DNA from: Leptolyngbya sp. BL0902
Lineage (GTDB): Bacteria > Cyanobacteriota > Cyanobacteriia > Phormidesmidales > Phormidesmidaceae
Assembly: GCF_016403105.1 (NCBI RefSeq)
Contig: NZ_CP046155.1
Location: forward strand, 3,625,906 to 3,689,905
DNA length: 64,000 nt
Direction of reading: 5' to 3'
Part shown: piece by piece, positions 31,199 to 41,800 of the stretch
Numbering within the stretch: the stretch's first letter is position 1
Layout of the letters: each line of letters starts with the position of its first letter
The notes under the pieces: generated by a model
Told to the model about the DNA's origin: nothing
The model's database searches: none
What the model saw: the letters and a program-made list of their open reading frames with translations, nothing else
Made by a program: the position numbers and the translations under genes

Positions 31199-32854
31199 AT
31201 GCCCCAGTTCCTCGGATCACCGCCGCTACCCATGACGGCCAAAGCTCCCCCCCACCGCTGGCCCTGGGGGAACCTGGGCTGGGTAGGGCTGAGCGGCCTG
31301 TTGATGGCCATGGCCCTGCCGCCCCTAAGTGGGTGGCCCTTGGCCTGGGTGGCGTTGGTACCCCTATGGTGGGTGGTGGTGGGCAGCGGGGGATGGCGGG
31401 CCGCTGCGGGCTATGGGCTGCTGTGGGGCATTGTCTATTACGGTCTTTCCCTCGTCTGGATTACTCACCTCCATCCCCTGATGTGGATGGGTATTCCCTG
31501 GGCGGGCAGCATCGCCATTGCCCTGGCTGCTTGGGGCATCATCACCCTGTGGGGGTCGGTGTGTATTGCCCTGTGGGGGGCGGGGCTGTGGTGGATGGCG
31601 CGTCGGTGGCCCGATGCGGTGCTGTGGCGCGTGTTGGCAGCAACGGCCCTGTGGTGTTTGGTCGAAACCCTGCGGAACTACAGCCCCCTGGATTGGTCGC
31701 CCCTGGGCCTGACCCAAAGCCCCAATAACCTGTGGATTCTGCACTGGGCAAGGCTCTCTGGGCCAACCACCCTGACGGCCCTGCTGGTGGCGGTCAATGG
31801 TCTATGGGCAGAGGCGGTCTCTTCCCAGGGCTTCCGGCTAGGACGATTAGGACTGCCCCAGAACGTCCGGGGGGGACGGCGGCATGTGATCGGGCTGGGG
31901 GTGGGGCTGCTGATTCTGAGTCACGGACTGGGCTGGGTGATCTATCAACGCGCCACCCCTGCTAACCCTGACCAAGCCTTGACCCTGGGCCTGGTGCAGG
32001 GCAACGTGCCCACCCGCGAAAAACTCACCCCCGCCGGAATTCGGCAGGCGATGACCACCTACACCGAAGGCTACCAAGCCCTCGCCGCCCAAGGGGTGGA
32101 TGCGGTGATCACGCCGGAGGGGGCTCTACCCGTGATCTGGCGAGCGGGGGATCCGCTGGTCGCTGCCCTGAAGCAGACTGTGGCCCAAACGGGGGTGCCC
32201 CTGTGGCTAGGCACCTTTGCCCCGGTGGAGGGCGAACCCCGCCACTATACCCAAAGCCTGCTGGAACTTCGCCCCGATGACTCCGGCCTGGATGAGCCTC
32301 GGTTCAGTGACCGCTACCACGCCCGCTACAACAAAGTACAACTGGTGCCCCTAGGGGAATACATCCCCTTCGAGCCCGTGCTGGGGCGCATCATTCAGCG
32401 CCTATCGCCCCTGGGCAACTCCCTGGTGCCGGGGCAACGGGGGCAGCGGTTCGAGACCAGCCTCGGCCTCGTTACCGTCGGCATTTGCTACGAATCCGCC
32501 TACAGCCGTCTGTTTCGCCAGCAAACCCGCCAGGGGGCCAGCTTCATCGTCACCGCCTCCAACAACGACCCCTATCCCCCCGGCATGATGGCCCAACACC
32601 ACGCCTTTGACGTGCTGCGAGCGGTGGAAAGTGACCGCTGGGCCGTGCGCGTCACCAATACGGGCCTCTCTGGCCTGGTGGACAACCACGGACGCACCCA
32701 GTGGATTGGCCCACCCCAAATCGCCCTGTCCCATGCCGTCACCCTTGACCGTCTTCAAACCCAAACCCCCTACATCCGCTGGGGCGACTGGCTCTTACCC
32801 TTACTGGTGGGCGGTAGTGTGCTGCTGGGGTGGCCTCTTCTCAAAAAACGCTAG
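31199..32854 (+). CDS. lnt: Apolipoprotein N-acyltransferase Lnt
   Basis: About 551 residues; starts at TTG 31172, ATG 31199 or ATG 31232 are all possible and none has a good RBS. The N-terminal half has six or more membrane helices (from LGWVGLSGLLMAMALPPLSG). The C-terminal nitrilase domain holds the catalytic triad: Glu in ITPEGALPV, Lys in YNKVQLVPLGEYIP and Cys in GICYES. Lnt adds the third acyl chain to lipoproteins at the inner membrane. The gene stands alone, followed 45 bp later by tRNA-Ser. Confidence 0.93.
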   Translation: MPQFLGSPPLPMTAKAPPHRWPWGNLGWVGLSGLLMAMALPPLSGWPLAWVALVPLWWVVVGSGGWRAAAGYGLLWGIVYYGLSLVWITHLHPLMWMGIPWAGSIAIALAAWGIITLWGSVCIALWGAGLWWMARRWPDAVLWRVLAATALWCLVETLRNYSPLDWSPLGLTQSPNNLWILHWARLSGPTTLTALLVAVNGLWAEAVSSQGFRLGRLGLPQNVRGGRRHVIGLGVGLLILSHGLGWVIYQRATPANPDQALTLGLVQGNVPTREKLTPAGIRQAMTTYTEGYQALAAQGVDAVITPEGALPVIWRAGDPLVAALKQTVAQTGVPLWLGTFAPVEGEPRHYTQSLLELRPDDSGLDEPRFSDRYHARYNKVQLVPLGEYIPFEPVLGRIIQRLSPLGNSLVPGQRGQRFETSLGLVTVGICYESAYSRLFRQQTRQGASFIVTASNNDPYPPGMMAQHHAFDVLRAVESDRWAVRVTNTGLSGLVDNHGRTQWIGPPQIALSHAVTLDRLQTQTPYIRWGDWLLPLLVGGSVLLGWPLLKKR

Positions 32855-32898
32855 TCGTTGGTTCAGGTCTCTGCTACACTTGTTCAAGGTTAATCCTT

Positions 32899-32988
32899 GG
32901 AAGCGTGGCTGAGTGGTCGAAAGCGCCTCCCTGCTAAGGAGGTAGGGGAGTAAACCTTCCCTCGTGGGTTCAAATCCCACCGCTTCCG
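32899..32988 (+). tRNA. tRNA-Ser (anticodon GCU)
   Basis: 90 nt with acceptor GGAAGCG/CGCTTCC, discriminator G, a long variable arm (AGGTAGGGGAGTAAACCTTCCC region) as expected for class II tRNA, anticodon loop CTGCTAA (GCT) and T arm GTGGGTTCAAATCCCAC. CCA is not encoded. Confidence 0.96.
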
Positions 32989-33157
32989 TTTTTACAATTA
33001 AGACTCTTCCCCCACGGCAACCCGAGGGTGGGTTGTTGAGATTTCTAATTGAGGGCTTGATTCGTCCAAGGTCTAGCTTGGGTGTTTCTGAGTTAGGTCG
33101 CTTGATCCAGGCCATCCGTTACAATGGCCGTGGACAGCTTCAACATCGACCTTGGCC

Positions 33158-33814
33158 ATGCCTGATTCTCAGCCATCCACCCATCCTCCTCGAATTTTGT
33201 TCTTGTATGGTTCGCTGAGAGATCGATCCTATAGTCGGCTCCTAGCCGAAGAAGCGGCCCGCATTATCGAAGGCTTGGGGGCCGAGGTGAAATTCTTTGA
33301 CCCACGGGGATTGCCCCTCCATGGCGCAGAACCCGACACCCATCCCAAGGTTCAGGAGTTGCGGGAACTTTCCCAGTGGTCGGAGGGGCAGGTGTGGTCT
33401 AGCCCGGAGCTGCACGGCAACATCTCTGGGCTGATGAAAACCCAGATCGACTGGATTCCCCTGTCCATTGGGGCGATTCGTCCTACCCAGGGCCGCACCT
33501 TGGCGGTGATGCAGGTGTCGGGCGGTTCTCAGTCCTTCAATGCCGTCAACACCATGAGAATCCTGGGCCGCTGGATGCGGATGTTCACGATTCCGAACCA
33601 ATCCTCGGTGGCCAAGGCCTATCAAGAATTTCACGAAGATGGCACCATGAAAGACTCGCCCTACCGCGACCGGGTGGTGGATGTGATGGAGGAACTGTAT
33701 CGCTTTACCCTGTTGCTAAGGGATCGGGTGGATGAACTCACCGACCGCTACAGCGAACGCAAGGCCGCCGCCGCCAAGGAAGTGGAACAGACGGCCCAAA
33801 AAGCGCTTCAGTAG
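33158..33814 (+). CDS. arsH: ArsH-type NADPH-dependent FMN reductase
   Basis: 218 residues from ATG 33158 (an in-frame TTG lies two codons earlier). FMN-binding flavodoxin-like fold with [20 protein letters not shown] at the N-terminus, [20 protein letters not shown] in the middle and [17 protein letters not shown], all diagnostic of ArsH. ArsH oxidises trivalent methyl- or aryl-arsenicals and quinones. It faces a convergent permease-thioredoxin-MerR gene set, supporting a metalloid-resistance role for this locus. Confidence 0.93.
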   Translation: MPDSQPSTHPPRILFLYGSLRDRSYSRLLAEEAARIIEGLGAEVKFFDPRGLPLHGAEPDTHPKVQELRELSQWSEGQVWSSPELHGNISGLMKTQIDWIPLSIGAIRPTQGRTLAVMQVSGGSQSFNAVNTMRILGRWMRMFTIPNQSSVAKAYQEFHEDGTMKDSPYRDRVVDVMEELYRFTLLLRDRVDELTDRYSERKAAAAKEVEQTAQKALQ

Positions 33815-33853
33815 TCAGGGGTGATCCCTAGTTTAGGGTGGCTGTTTTGAGGA

Positions 33854-35188
33854 TTAACCCCACACCGCCCCGTAGACAATCCCCGATAGCGTTGCCATCA
33901 TTACCACCAGCGCCACAAAGACCGCTGTTTTTTTCGTGCCCATAATACTGCGAATCACCAACATATTCGGCAGCGACAGGGCGGGGCCAGCCAGCAACAG
34001 CGCTAGGGCAGGGCCTTGGCCCATACCATTGCCAATCAATCCTTGCAGAATCGGCACTTCGGTGAGGGTTGCAAAGTACATGAAGGCTCCGGCCAAGGCG
34101 GCAAAGAAGTTGGCAAGCAAGGAATTGCCGCCCACCGCCCAGATAATCCACTGAGCAGGAATCAGTGCTTCTTGTCCAGGGCGACCGAGGAGTGCCCCCG
34201 CCACCAGCACCCCGAAAAACAGCAGCGGCAGAATTTGCTTGGCGTAGTCCCAGGAGGACTGGAACCACTCCCCCGCCTCGTCCTTATCCGTACTGGTGAG
34301 CCAGGAAAGACCGATTACCGCTGCCCCAAAGGCCACCATGGGCTGGGCCGCAAACTGGAAGGCCAACACTGTCGTTACCCCGGCCACTAGGGCCACTTTG
34401 CCGGGGTTCAGATTTAGCCAGCGGATCAGCATCACCGCCAAGGCCACCCCCAGGGCTCCGGTGAGCCACCATTTCGCGCCGTAGATCGCTGCCCAAAGGC
34501 CCACGGTTTCAGCGGGTTTAGCCCAGTTGGCAAAGACCAAAGTCCCCACCATCACGCCAAAAAATAGGGCATTTTGCCACAGGGGACGGGCCACCTCTGG
34601 CTCTGGCCATCCGGCCTGGGCTTCGATTTTCTCCAGTTCTTCCTTGCGGAAAATGAACGCCATCAACAGACCAATCACCACACTGAAGACAATCGCCCCT
34701 ACCGCCCGCGCCATGCCAAGCTTCAGCCCCAGCACCCGCGCCGTCATAATAATTGCCAGCACGTTAATGGCAGGGCCAGAATAGAGAAACGCCGTCGCAG
34801 GGCCGAGGCCAGCCCCCATGCGGTAAATGCCCGCAAATAGCGGCAGCACCGTACAAGAACACACCGCCAAGATGGTGCCCGACACCGACGCCACCCCATA
34901 GGCCAGAACTTTGTTGGCGTTGGCCCCCAGGTATTTCATCACCGAGTCTTGGGAGATGAACACGGCAATCGCCCCGGCAATGAAGAAGGCCGGAATCAAG
35001 CACAGCAGCACGTGCTCTTGGGCATACCAGCGCACTAAGTAAAGCGACTCAAACACCGCATTCCGCAAGCGTTCTGAGTTCTGGATGGCCTCCACGGGTA
35101 GGTAAAAACAGGCGAGGAACCCCGCCACAATCCACAGCAGCGGCTTCCATTCCGATTTCCAAATAGGCATAACAACCCTCCTCCCCAA
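33854..35188 (-). CDS. ArsP/DUF318-type membrane permease
   Basis: 444 residues with about ten membrane helices. The segments SGTILAVCSCTVLPLFAGIYRMGAG (residues about 110-134, with the paired CSC) and YSGPAINVLAI are characteristic of the DUF318/ArsP_1 (SO_0444-like) permeases, which export organoarsenicals, arsenite or bismuth. It lies 176 bp downstream of a small thioredoxin and a MerR regulator on the same strand, a combination I take as an inducible efflux unit. The actual metal is not known. Confidence 0.85.
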   Translation of the reverse strand: MGRRVVMPIWKSEWKPLLWIVAGFLACFYLPVEAIQNSERLRNAVFESLYLVRWYAQEHVLLCLIPAFFIAGAIAVFISQDSVMKYLGANANKVLAYGVASVSGTILAVCSCTVLPLFAGIYRMGAGLGPATAFLYSGPAINVLAIIMTARVLGLKLGMARAVGAIVFSVVIGLLMAFIFRKEELEKIEAQAGWPEPEVARPLWQNALFFGVMVGTLVFANWAKPAETVGLWAAIYGAKWWLTGALGVALAVMLIRWLNLNPGKVALVAGVTTVLAFQFAAQPMVAFGAAVIGLSWLTSTDKDEAGEWFQSSWDYAKQILPLLFFGVLVAGALLGRPGQEALIPAQWIIWAVGGNSLLANFFAALAGAFMYFATLTEVPILQGLIGNGMGQGPALALLLAGPALSLPNMLVIRSIMGTKKTAVFVALVVMMATLSGIVYGAVWG

Positions 35189-35364
35189 GCTGGCTGGGGA
35201 TCCTGTGGTGTAAACGGTTTAAAGACGAGTGATGTCAAACCCGGCGAGCGTCCCCCAATACCCAACCCGTCAAACCGTAGGGGCAAGGTCTCCTGGTCTA
35301 TCTGGGCCGGGGACGTCTATCAGGGGGATGATGGGTAATGCCCACCCTACGGGGTGGTGGTTGC

Positions 35365-35607
35365 TTAGCTGGGCAGTAGGGCTTCGATGTCGGCGGGTTC
35401 TAGCAGCTTGCCCTGGCTGAGGACTTTGCCGTTGATGACGAGGGCCGGGGTTTTCATCACGCCGCGTTTGACGATTTCCATGGTGTCGGTGATGTGAGAC
35501 ACCTCGGCTTCTAGCTGTCGATGCTCGATGGCGGCCTTAGCGTTGGCCTCTAGCTGGTGGCACTTCTTGCAGCCCGTGCCTAAAATTTCAACCTTCAGGG
35601 TGGTCAT
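35365..35607 (-). CDS. Small thioredoxin-family protein (redox-active disulfide)
   Basis: 80 residues. The N-terminus MTTLKVEILGTGCKKC carries the CxxC redox pair, and MKTPALVINGKVLSQG includes the cis-Pro loop of thioredoxin folds. Such mini-thioredoxins usually accompany DUF318 permeases and may pass a thiolate-bound metal(loid) to the pump or reduce it. It lies 41 bp downstream of the MerR gene and upstream of the permease, in one likely operon. Confidence 0.88.
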   Translation of the reverse strand: MTTLKVEILGTGCKKCHQLEANAKAAIEHRQLEAEVSHITDTMEIVKRGVMKTPALVINGKVLSQGKLLEPADIEALLPS

Positions 35608-35648
35608 AGCCTTTGTCTTCCTTGCATAACGTGTTTACATTGCCTGAT

Positions 35649-36074
35649 TTAGTCCGGCGAGACCGAAGCCATCAGCGAATGGGCCTGAAACACCACGCAT
35701 TGCTTCCCCTCGTCAGGTTGGGCCACTCCTCGCTGACACTGTTCTAACAACGGGCTAAGCTGCGCCTTGAGCAATTGGAGCTTGTGGATGGTCTCATCCA
35801 ACTGCTGCATTTTTCGCAGCAGCCGATCCTGCACCTCTCGGCAAGACAGCCGTTGGCCATCCTGCAACGCCAGCAGTTCCTTGATGTCGTCCAGGCTTAG
35901 CCCTAGGGTTTTAGCCTGGGTGATAAAGGTGAGGCGATCCAAATCTACCTGGTCGTAAAGGCGATAGCCCGCCGCCGTGCGCTGGGGGCTGGGCATAAGG
36001 CCAATCCGCTCATAAAAGTAGAGGGTCTGAGGATTGAGGCCCAATCGCCGGGAAACCTCACCAACCTGAAACAT
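35649..36074 (-). CDS. MerR-family metal-responsive regulator
   Basis: 141 residues. N-terminal winged HTH (VGEVSRRLGLNPQTLYFYERIGLM, residues about 4-27), a long dimerisation helix (about 80-112), and Cys residues in LSCREV, EQCQRG and KQCVVF that could bind a thiophilic ion. MerR proteins twist an over-long promoter spacer to activate transcription when the ligand binds. Its own promoter with a 20-bp spacer and a palindrome is visible at 36105-36136. It is first gene of the thioredoxin-permease operon. Confidence 0.9.
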   Translation of the reverse strand: MFQVGEVSRRLGLNPQTLYFYERIGLMPSPQRTAAGYRLYDQVDLDRLTFITQAKTLGLSLDDIKELLALQDGQRLSCREVQDRLLRKMQQLDETIHKLQLLKAQLSPLLEQCQRGVAQPDEGKQCVVFQAHSLMASVSPD

Positions 36075-36104
36075 GGAGCTGCCTCGCCTGGGACGTTACC
36101 CTCC

Positions 36105-36136
36105 AGCCTACTGCTTATACCTACGTATAAGGTCAA
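36105..36136 (-). promoter_or_regulatory. MerR-type promoter/operator
   Basis: On the minus strand: -35 TTGACC (36136-36131), 20-bp spacer, -10-like TAGGCT (36110-36105). The spacer contains a perfect dyad CTTATAC-N4-GTATAAG (36114-36131). A 19-20 bp spacer with a central dyad is the hallmark of MerR-activated promoters. It lies about 30 bp upstream of the regulator start. Confidence 0.75.
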
Positions 36137-36406
36137 GGGTTTAGGGCAAATATCGCAGAATCTGACCTATCATTTGCCCCAGTCCCGCAGGTTACGTTAA
36201 ATTAAGTAAAGATTTCGTCTCATACTTTTTAATTTAGACGGTAGTTCGGCGAGTCCCTTGGCAACGATTCCCTGCTTTCCAGGCATGATGGACATATCTG
36301 TTAACCCAGTGAGTTAGGAATTTGGGGCCGTGGCTCGGTAGATCCCCACCGCTGCTTTAGTCAACGCCGATAAATCTGTGCAAGTCGTGAATAGAGGCCA
36401 TTGGTT

Positions 36407-38293
36407 ATGAAATTTTCTTGGAGAGTAGTCCTACTCTGGACCCTGCCGCTCCTGGTTGTGGGGTTCTTCCTGTGGCAGGGGGCCTTTTCGGGCGCTCCCG
36501 CCGATATGGGGCGCAACGCAGCCAGCACCCGCATGACCTATGGCCGCTTTCTAGACTATCTGGATGCCGGACGGGTGACAGCGGTGGATCTCTACGACGG
36601 GGGCCGCACCGCCATCGTAGAAGCGGTGGATCCTGAGCTGGACAATCGGGTGCAGCGCTGGCGGGTGGATCTCCCCGGCAACTCCCCCGATCTGGTCAGC
36701 CGTCTGCGCGACTCTAACATCAGCCTAGATTCTCACCCCCCCCGCAACGATGGGGCGCTGGTGGGTGCCCTGGGCAACCTGTTGTTCCCCCTGCTGTTGA
36801 TTGGTGGATTGTTCTTTTTGTTCCGCCGCTCTGGCGGTGGGGCGGGTGGCCCTGGTCAAGCCATGAACTTTGGCAAATCCAAAGCCCGCTTCATGATGGA
36901 AGCCAAAACCGGGGTGATGTTCGACGATGTGGCTGGCATTGATGAAGCCAAGGAAGAACTGCAAGAAGTTGTCACCTTCCTGAAGAAGCCCGAACGCTTC
37001 ACCGCCATCGGTGCCCGCATTCCTAAAGGTGTGCTGCTGGTTGGCCCTCCGGGAACCGGGAAAACCCTGCTGGCCAAGGCCATCGCTGGGGAAGCCGGGG
37101 TGCCCTTCTTCTCCATCTCCGGTTCTGAGTTCGTGGAAATGTTCGTCGGTGTGGGTGCCTCCCGCGTCCGCGACCTGTTCAAAAAAGCCAAGGACAATGC
37201 CCCCTGCATCATCTTTATTGATGAAATTGACGCCGTGGGTCGTCAGCGGGGCGCAGGCATCGGCGGCGGCAACGACGAACGCGAACAAACCCTCAACCAA
37301 CTGCTGACCGAAATGGACGGCTTTGAGGGCAACACCGGGATCATCATCATTGCCGCCACCAACCGCGTGGATGTGCTGGATTCCGCCCTGCTGCGTCCCG
37401 GTCGCTTCGACCGTCAGGTGACGGTGGATCCCCCCGATATCAAGGGTCGCGTGGAAGTACTGGAAGTCCACGCCCGCAACAAAAAGCTGGCCGAGGACAT
37501 TTCCCTAGAGACCATCGCCCGCCGTACTCCGGGCTTCACCGGGGCCGACCTGGCCAACCTGCTGAACGAGGCCGCCATTCTCACCGCCCGCCGCCGCAAG
37601 GACGCCATCACCATGGCCGAAATTGACGACGCCGTGGATCGCGTCATCGCCGGGATGGAGGGCACGCCCCTGGTAGACAGCAAGAGCAAGCGCCTGATTG
37701 CTTACCACGAAATCGGCCACGCCATTGTGGGCACCCTGGTGAAAGATCACGACCCGGTGCAAAAGGTGACGCTGATTCCTCGCGGACAGGCCCAAGGTCT
37801 GACCTGGTTCACCCCCAGCGAAGAGCAAATGCTGATCTCCCGCGCCCAAATCCTGGCCCGCATCACCGGAGCCCTGGGTGGCCGCGCCGCTGAGGACGTG
37901 ATCTTTGGCGATGCCGAAGTCACCACCGGGGCCGGAAACGACCTGCAACAGGTGTCGAACATGGCCCGCCAAATGGTGACGCGCTTCGGTATGTCTGACC
38001 TGGGGCCGCTGTCCCTGGAAAGCTCTCAGGGCGAAGTATTCCTCGGTCGCGACTGGCTCTCCCGCTCGGAGTATTCCGAGGAAGTGTCCTCCCGCATTGA
38101 CGCCCAGGTTCGCGTTATCGTAGACCAGTGCTACGAAGATGCCAAACGCATCATGCGCGACAACCGCGCCCTGATCGACCGCCTGGTGGATCTGCTGGTG
38201 GAACGGGAAACCATCGACGGCGACGAGCTGCGCCAAATCGTCTCGGAATACACTGTGGTTCCTGATAAGCAGCAGTTTGTGCCCCAACTGTAG
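36407..38293 (+). CDS. ftsH2: ATP-dependent zinc metalloprotease FtsH (FtsH2-type)
   Basis: 628 residues from ATG 36407 (AGAGG 10 bp upstream). An N-terminal helix (about 6-24) and a second helix (about 118-136) flank a lumenal/periplasmic domain. The AAA domain has [21 protein letters not shown] and the SRH arginines ([10 protein letters not shown]). The protease has zinc motif HEIGH and a downstream Asp. Near-complete agreement with cyanobacterial FtsH2 (Slr0228), including [16 protein letters not shown], indicates the thylakoid enzyme that, with FtsH3, degrades photodamaged D1. A strong terminator follows. Confidence 0.96.
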   Translation: MKFSWRVVLLWTLPLLVVGFFLWQGAFSGAPADMGRNAASTRMTYGRFLDYLDAGRVTAVDLYDGGRTAIVEAVDPELDNRVQRWRVDLPGNSPDLVSRLRDSNISLDSHPPRNDGALVGALGNLLFPLLLIGGLFFLFRRSGGGAGGPGQAMNFGKSKARFMMEAKTGVMFDDVAGIDEAKEELQEVVTFLKKPERFTAIGARIPKGVLLVGPPGTGKTLLAKAIAGEAGVPFFSISGSEFVEMFVGVGASRVRDLFKKAKDNAPCIIFIDEIDAVGRQRGAGIGGGNDEREQTLNQLLTEMDGFEGNTGIIIIAATNRVDVLDSALLRPGRFDRQVTVDPPDIKGRVEVLEVHARNKKLAEDISLETIARRTPGFTGADLANLLNEAAILTARRRKDAITMAEIDDAVDRVIAGMEGTPLVDSKSKRLIAYHEIGHAIVGTLVKDHDPVQKVTLIPRGQAQGLTWFTPSEEQMLISRAQILARITGALGGRAAEDVIFGDAEVTTGAGNDLQQVSNMARQMVTRFGMSDLGPLSLESSQGEVFLGRDWLSRSEYSEEVSSRIDAQVRVIVDQCYEDAKRIMRDNRALIDRLVDLLVERETIDGDELRQIVSEYTVVPDKQQFVPQL

Positions 38294-38316
38294 GTCATAA
38301 ACTGGCTAGATAACTG

Positions 38317-38345
38317 AAAGGCTCGTCTATCTAGGCGGGCCTTTT
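38317..38345 (+). terminator. Rho-independent terminator of ftsH2
   Basis: Stem of 11 pairs (AAAGGCTCGTC with GGCGGGCCTTT, two G-U pairs), six-base loop TATCTA, then TTTTCTATTTT. Confidence 0.9.
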
Positions 38346-38737
38346 CTATTTTGAGAGCTGTCTAGATTCAGGGCGAAAATAGCACCTCCGCCACCGACCC
38401 CACCCAATTCCCCCGTCACTGGCCCGATGGCAGCAATGATCGCCCCCGTTCGGTCACGGTGATCATCACCCGCAACGACAGCTGCACCATCGCGGTGTAG
38501 GGTCGTCGGCCATCTGATCATGGCGATGTCTGGGGTCTTAGCACCCAGCTCAGCGCTATCGGGTAACGCCTAACCTAGTCGAGAAACCCATAGGCGGATA
38601 AAGACCAAGGCATTCGTGTGGGTTAGACATTGCTCACACACCAAGCGGGAAGAAGGTCAGGGGTGGGTGCAGTTGATGGGGCAATCATGTCATGGCCATA
38701 GGTCTATAAATCCGCAGACCCATAGGCTATCTGCCCA
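38346..38737. other. Intergenic region between two terminators
   Basis: About 390 bp. The plus strand 38376-38498 is an open stretch without a start codon that reads FPRHWPDGSNDRPRSVTVII and ends RNDSCTIAV-stop; it may be the tail of a lost gene, but I do not recognise it. The rest shows nothing. Confidence 0.35.
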
Positions 38738-38738
38738 C

Positions 38739-38780
38739 AAAAAGCCTGCCGAACGGGAGAGCGTCCCATCCCGGCAGGCT
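38739..38780 (-). terminator. Rho-independent terminator of the CARDB/FG-GAP gene
   Basis: On the minus strand, AGCCTGCCG and CGGCAGGCT form a 9-bp stem (38743-38751 with 38772-38780) with inner GGGA/TCCC pairing, followed by five T. Confidence 0.85.
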
Positions 38781-38846
38781 GTGAACTTCAGCCAAGATCC
38801 CTCCTTCAACAGGAGTGGCCTAGGCTCACCCTACGCGCAGAGTTGC

Positions 38847-41800
38847 TTAGGTCAAGGTAATGGCAAAGGAACTGACGTTATTGGTCTCATCGCGTTCTAT
38901 GACTCCGTTGCTAGAGTCAGCCACGACAACCAGGAATTTCTGCCCTGGGCTCCAGACAGGATTAGGACTTTGTCCTGGTTCCAGGGTCAAAAGTGCGCTG
39001 ATTACACCACCATTTTCTAGAACGTCGCCCTCAACCGTACTTGTTCCCAGGAACACCGCACTACTCAGGCCACTCAAGCTGGTAATCGGAGTATTAGACA
39101 GATAGAATGCCGTCGTTACCGATCCGCTGGTGGTAGGTCTGGGGCCTTGGTTTTGGACGAAGTATCGCACCGTAATTCCATCCACCGAGGAGGTCATCCC
39201 AAATTCGGTACCCGAAACTATCAGGTCAGGGCGGTTCAAGTTAGGCAAGACCGAGAGTGAAATAGCCTGGACATTGTTGTTTTCGTTAGACTCTGTCACC
39301 AAACGGTTATCGTCCGCCACCACCAGAATGAACTTGTTGCCCAGGCCGTAGGCATCCAAATAGGTAAAGGTAAATTCTTGGAGGCCGCTGGTTTCAAAGG
39401 AGGTCAGATTGCCAATCTCTCGGCTGCCAAGGAATTGATCCGTCGCTGGGTTAAAGACTGCGTCGTCTGAGATATAGAAGCCCAGGCGGCTAATCCCAGA
39501 GGCATCTTCCCCTTGGTTTTGAACGGTGGCGCGTACGGTTAGTTGTTCATCCACCGTGACGGTGCTGAGGGAGGATGTGGCGCTAGCAACCAGCAGGTCA
39601 ATCCCCGGTTGCACATCCAGAGCCGTGAACTGAAGGAAGCTGACGTTGTCCTCATTGGTTTCAAAGACGTTGTTGTCAGCATCGGCGACAAAGAGGACAT
39701 AGTAGGTTCCCGCCGGCCCAGTGTGGGTGTAGGAGCCAAAGTTGAGGACTGCTGTGGCGCTGTTGCCGCCCAGGGGCAGAATGAAGGCCCCACCAATTTC
39801 GATATCGTTATCGTCTAGAACCGTATCGGTTGAGATGTAGGCCCGCAACCAGGTGCTGGTTCCCGAAGATGTCCCTCCCAGGTTTTGAACCTGAGCCGAT
39901 AGATTAATGGTATCCCCTGGCAGCACGGTGGTGCGAGACAGGCTGGGATTCAGCACCGCGAGGTCAATGTCCTGAGGCTGTTCCACCTCAATCTCTTCCC
40001 TCCAAACGTTGTTGTTCTCGTTGGCCTCTTCAATCGCGTCTTCCACATCCAAGACAAAGAAGAGATTCTGGGTGCCTTCCCCAAAGTCTGACGTGTAGGT
40101 GAAGGTTAGACGAATGCTGGTCTCTTCCCCGGTATCGAGGCGGCCAACGGGCGCAGAGGTGACAGGCCGAGCCGTTGCAATATCAAACTGGTTGCCATTC
40201 ACCCCAAAGTCTGACGTGTAGACCGTCAGGGTGGTGGGGGCCGCCACCGTAGTGCCCTGGTTCTTCACGAGCACCGTCACCGTGATCGGTTGGCCCACCG
40301 TAATATTGGGGAAGGGGCTACCGACGGGAGGTGTCACGCTCGTAATGGTGAAGTCTACGTTGATGGCCGGAGCCACATTAATATCAAACTGGGTGATATT
40401 GTTGGTTTCGCCGTCGCCCGTCTCACTCACCTCATTGGCACTATCCACCACAACGAACAGATACTTCTGGCCATCCCCGAAGGACTCTAGGTAGGTAAAG
40501 GTAAAGGTGTCGGTAAAGCTTTCTTGACCGGGCAGCGATGCAATCCGACTCTCCACCACGATCCTGCCGTTGGGGTTGAAGGTGGGAGTATCCGACAGGA
40601 AGACCCGCAGGAGGCTGGCCCCCGCCTCTTCGCTCCCTTGATTCGCCACCGTTAGGGTTAGGCTTACGGGCAGGCCCGCCACCCAGGTCTCCGGCAAGAC
40701 CGGATTTTGCAGCACCAAGTCAACGTCCGTCGGCGCGTTGGAGACCACCTCAAAGGATTGGCTCAGGAGGTTGTTGTCTTCCCGACTTTCTGTCACTGCG
40801 CCAGCTGCGTCCGCTACCAAGAGAAGATTTTTCGTGCCGCTGTCGCCCAGCCTGTTAACAACATCCGCGTTGTAGGCGAAGGTGCGGGTAAAGGTGGCCG
40901 ATTGCCCTGCCCGTAGGGCTCCAACACTAATGCTGCCGAGCAGTTGATCATTACTGCTGACCGTGGTGTCGTTGGAGAGGTAGTACCTAAAGGTGCTGGG
41001 GACAGCGGTTCTGGTGCCCTGGTTCGTCACGCTGAAGCGGATGGTTGCTGACTCTCCAACAGTCAGGCTAGCTGGCAGTCCGGTCAGGTTTTCCACGGTG
41101 AGATCGGGCAATCCACCCCGCGCCTGGGCCATAGGCAGCCAAGCCGTACCGCGATTGGCCAAAATGCTTCCCGTCACGCGGCGAGTTCCATTCATCGTCC
41201 ACAGCGACGTCCGCCCGGTCGGTGCGTGCCAGAGGAGGAGGTCATTGTTGCCGTCATTATTAAAGTCACCTGTGCCGCTGAGTCGCCAACCAGAGGCCGT
41301 AGCCACAGCCTGGGGCGATCCCACCTGATTTGTGCCATTCATGGCCCAAATCTCAACCCTCCCAGTGGATTGGTTCATCCAGACCAAATCATCTCTGCCG
41401 TCACGGTTAAAGTCAGCCACTGCGCCAACTTGCCACTCGGCTGGGCGAGTTGTGATCAAGGCACCACTCTGGCGAACGGTGTTGTTCATGAACCACACAC
41501 GCAACTCTTGATTGGTCGTGTTGTTCCAGAGAATATCGGTTTTTCCGTCGCCATTAAAGTCACCTACCCCTACGGGTCGCCAGTTGAGCGACGCCGTTTG
41601 GATGGCAATCCCGCGAACGCGATTCCCTAGGGTATTCAATTCCCAGGTTGTCAGATCACCTGTCCTTGAGTTGTGCCACAACAAGTCGGTGACGCCGTCA
41701 CCTGTAAAGTCAGCAGCTCCTACCAGATTCCAAGGGGAGGCCACCGTCGTTGGCAACTGTCGCTCAGCGATCTGAGTCTGATTCTCCATGGTCCACAGCG

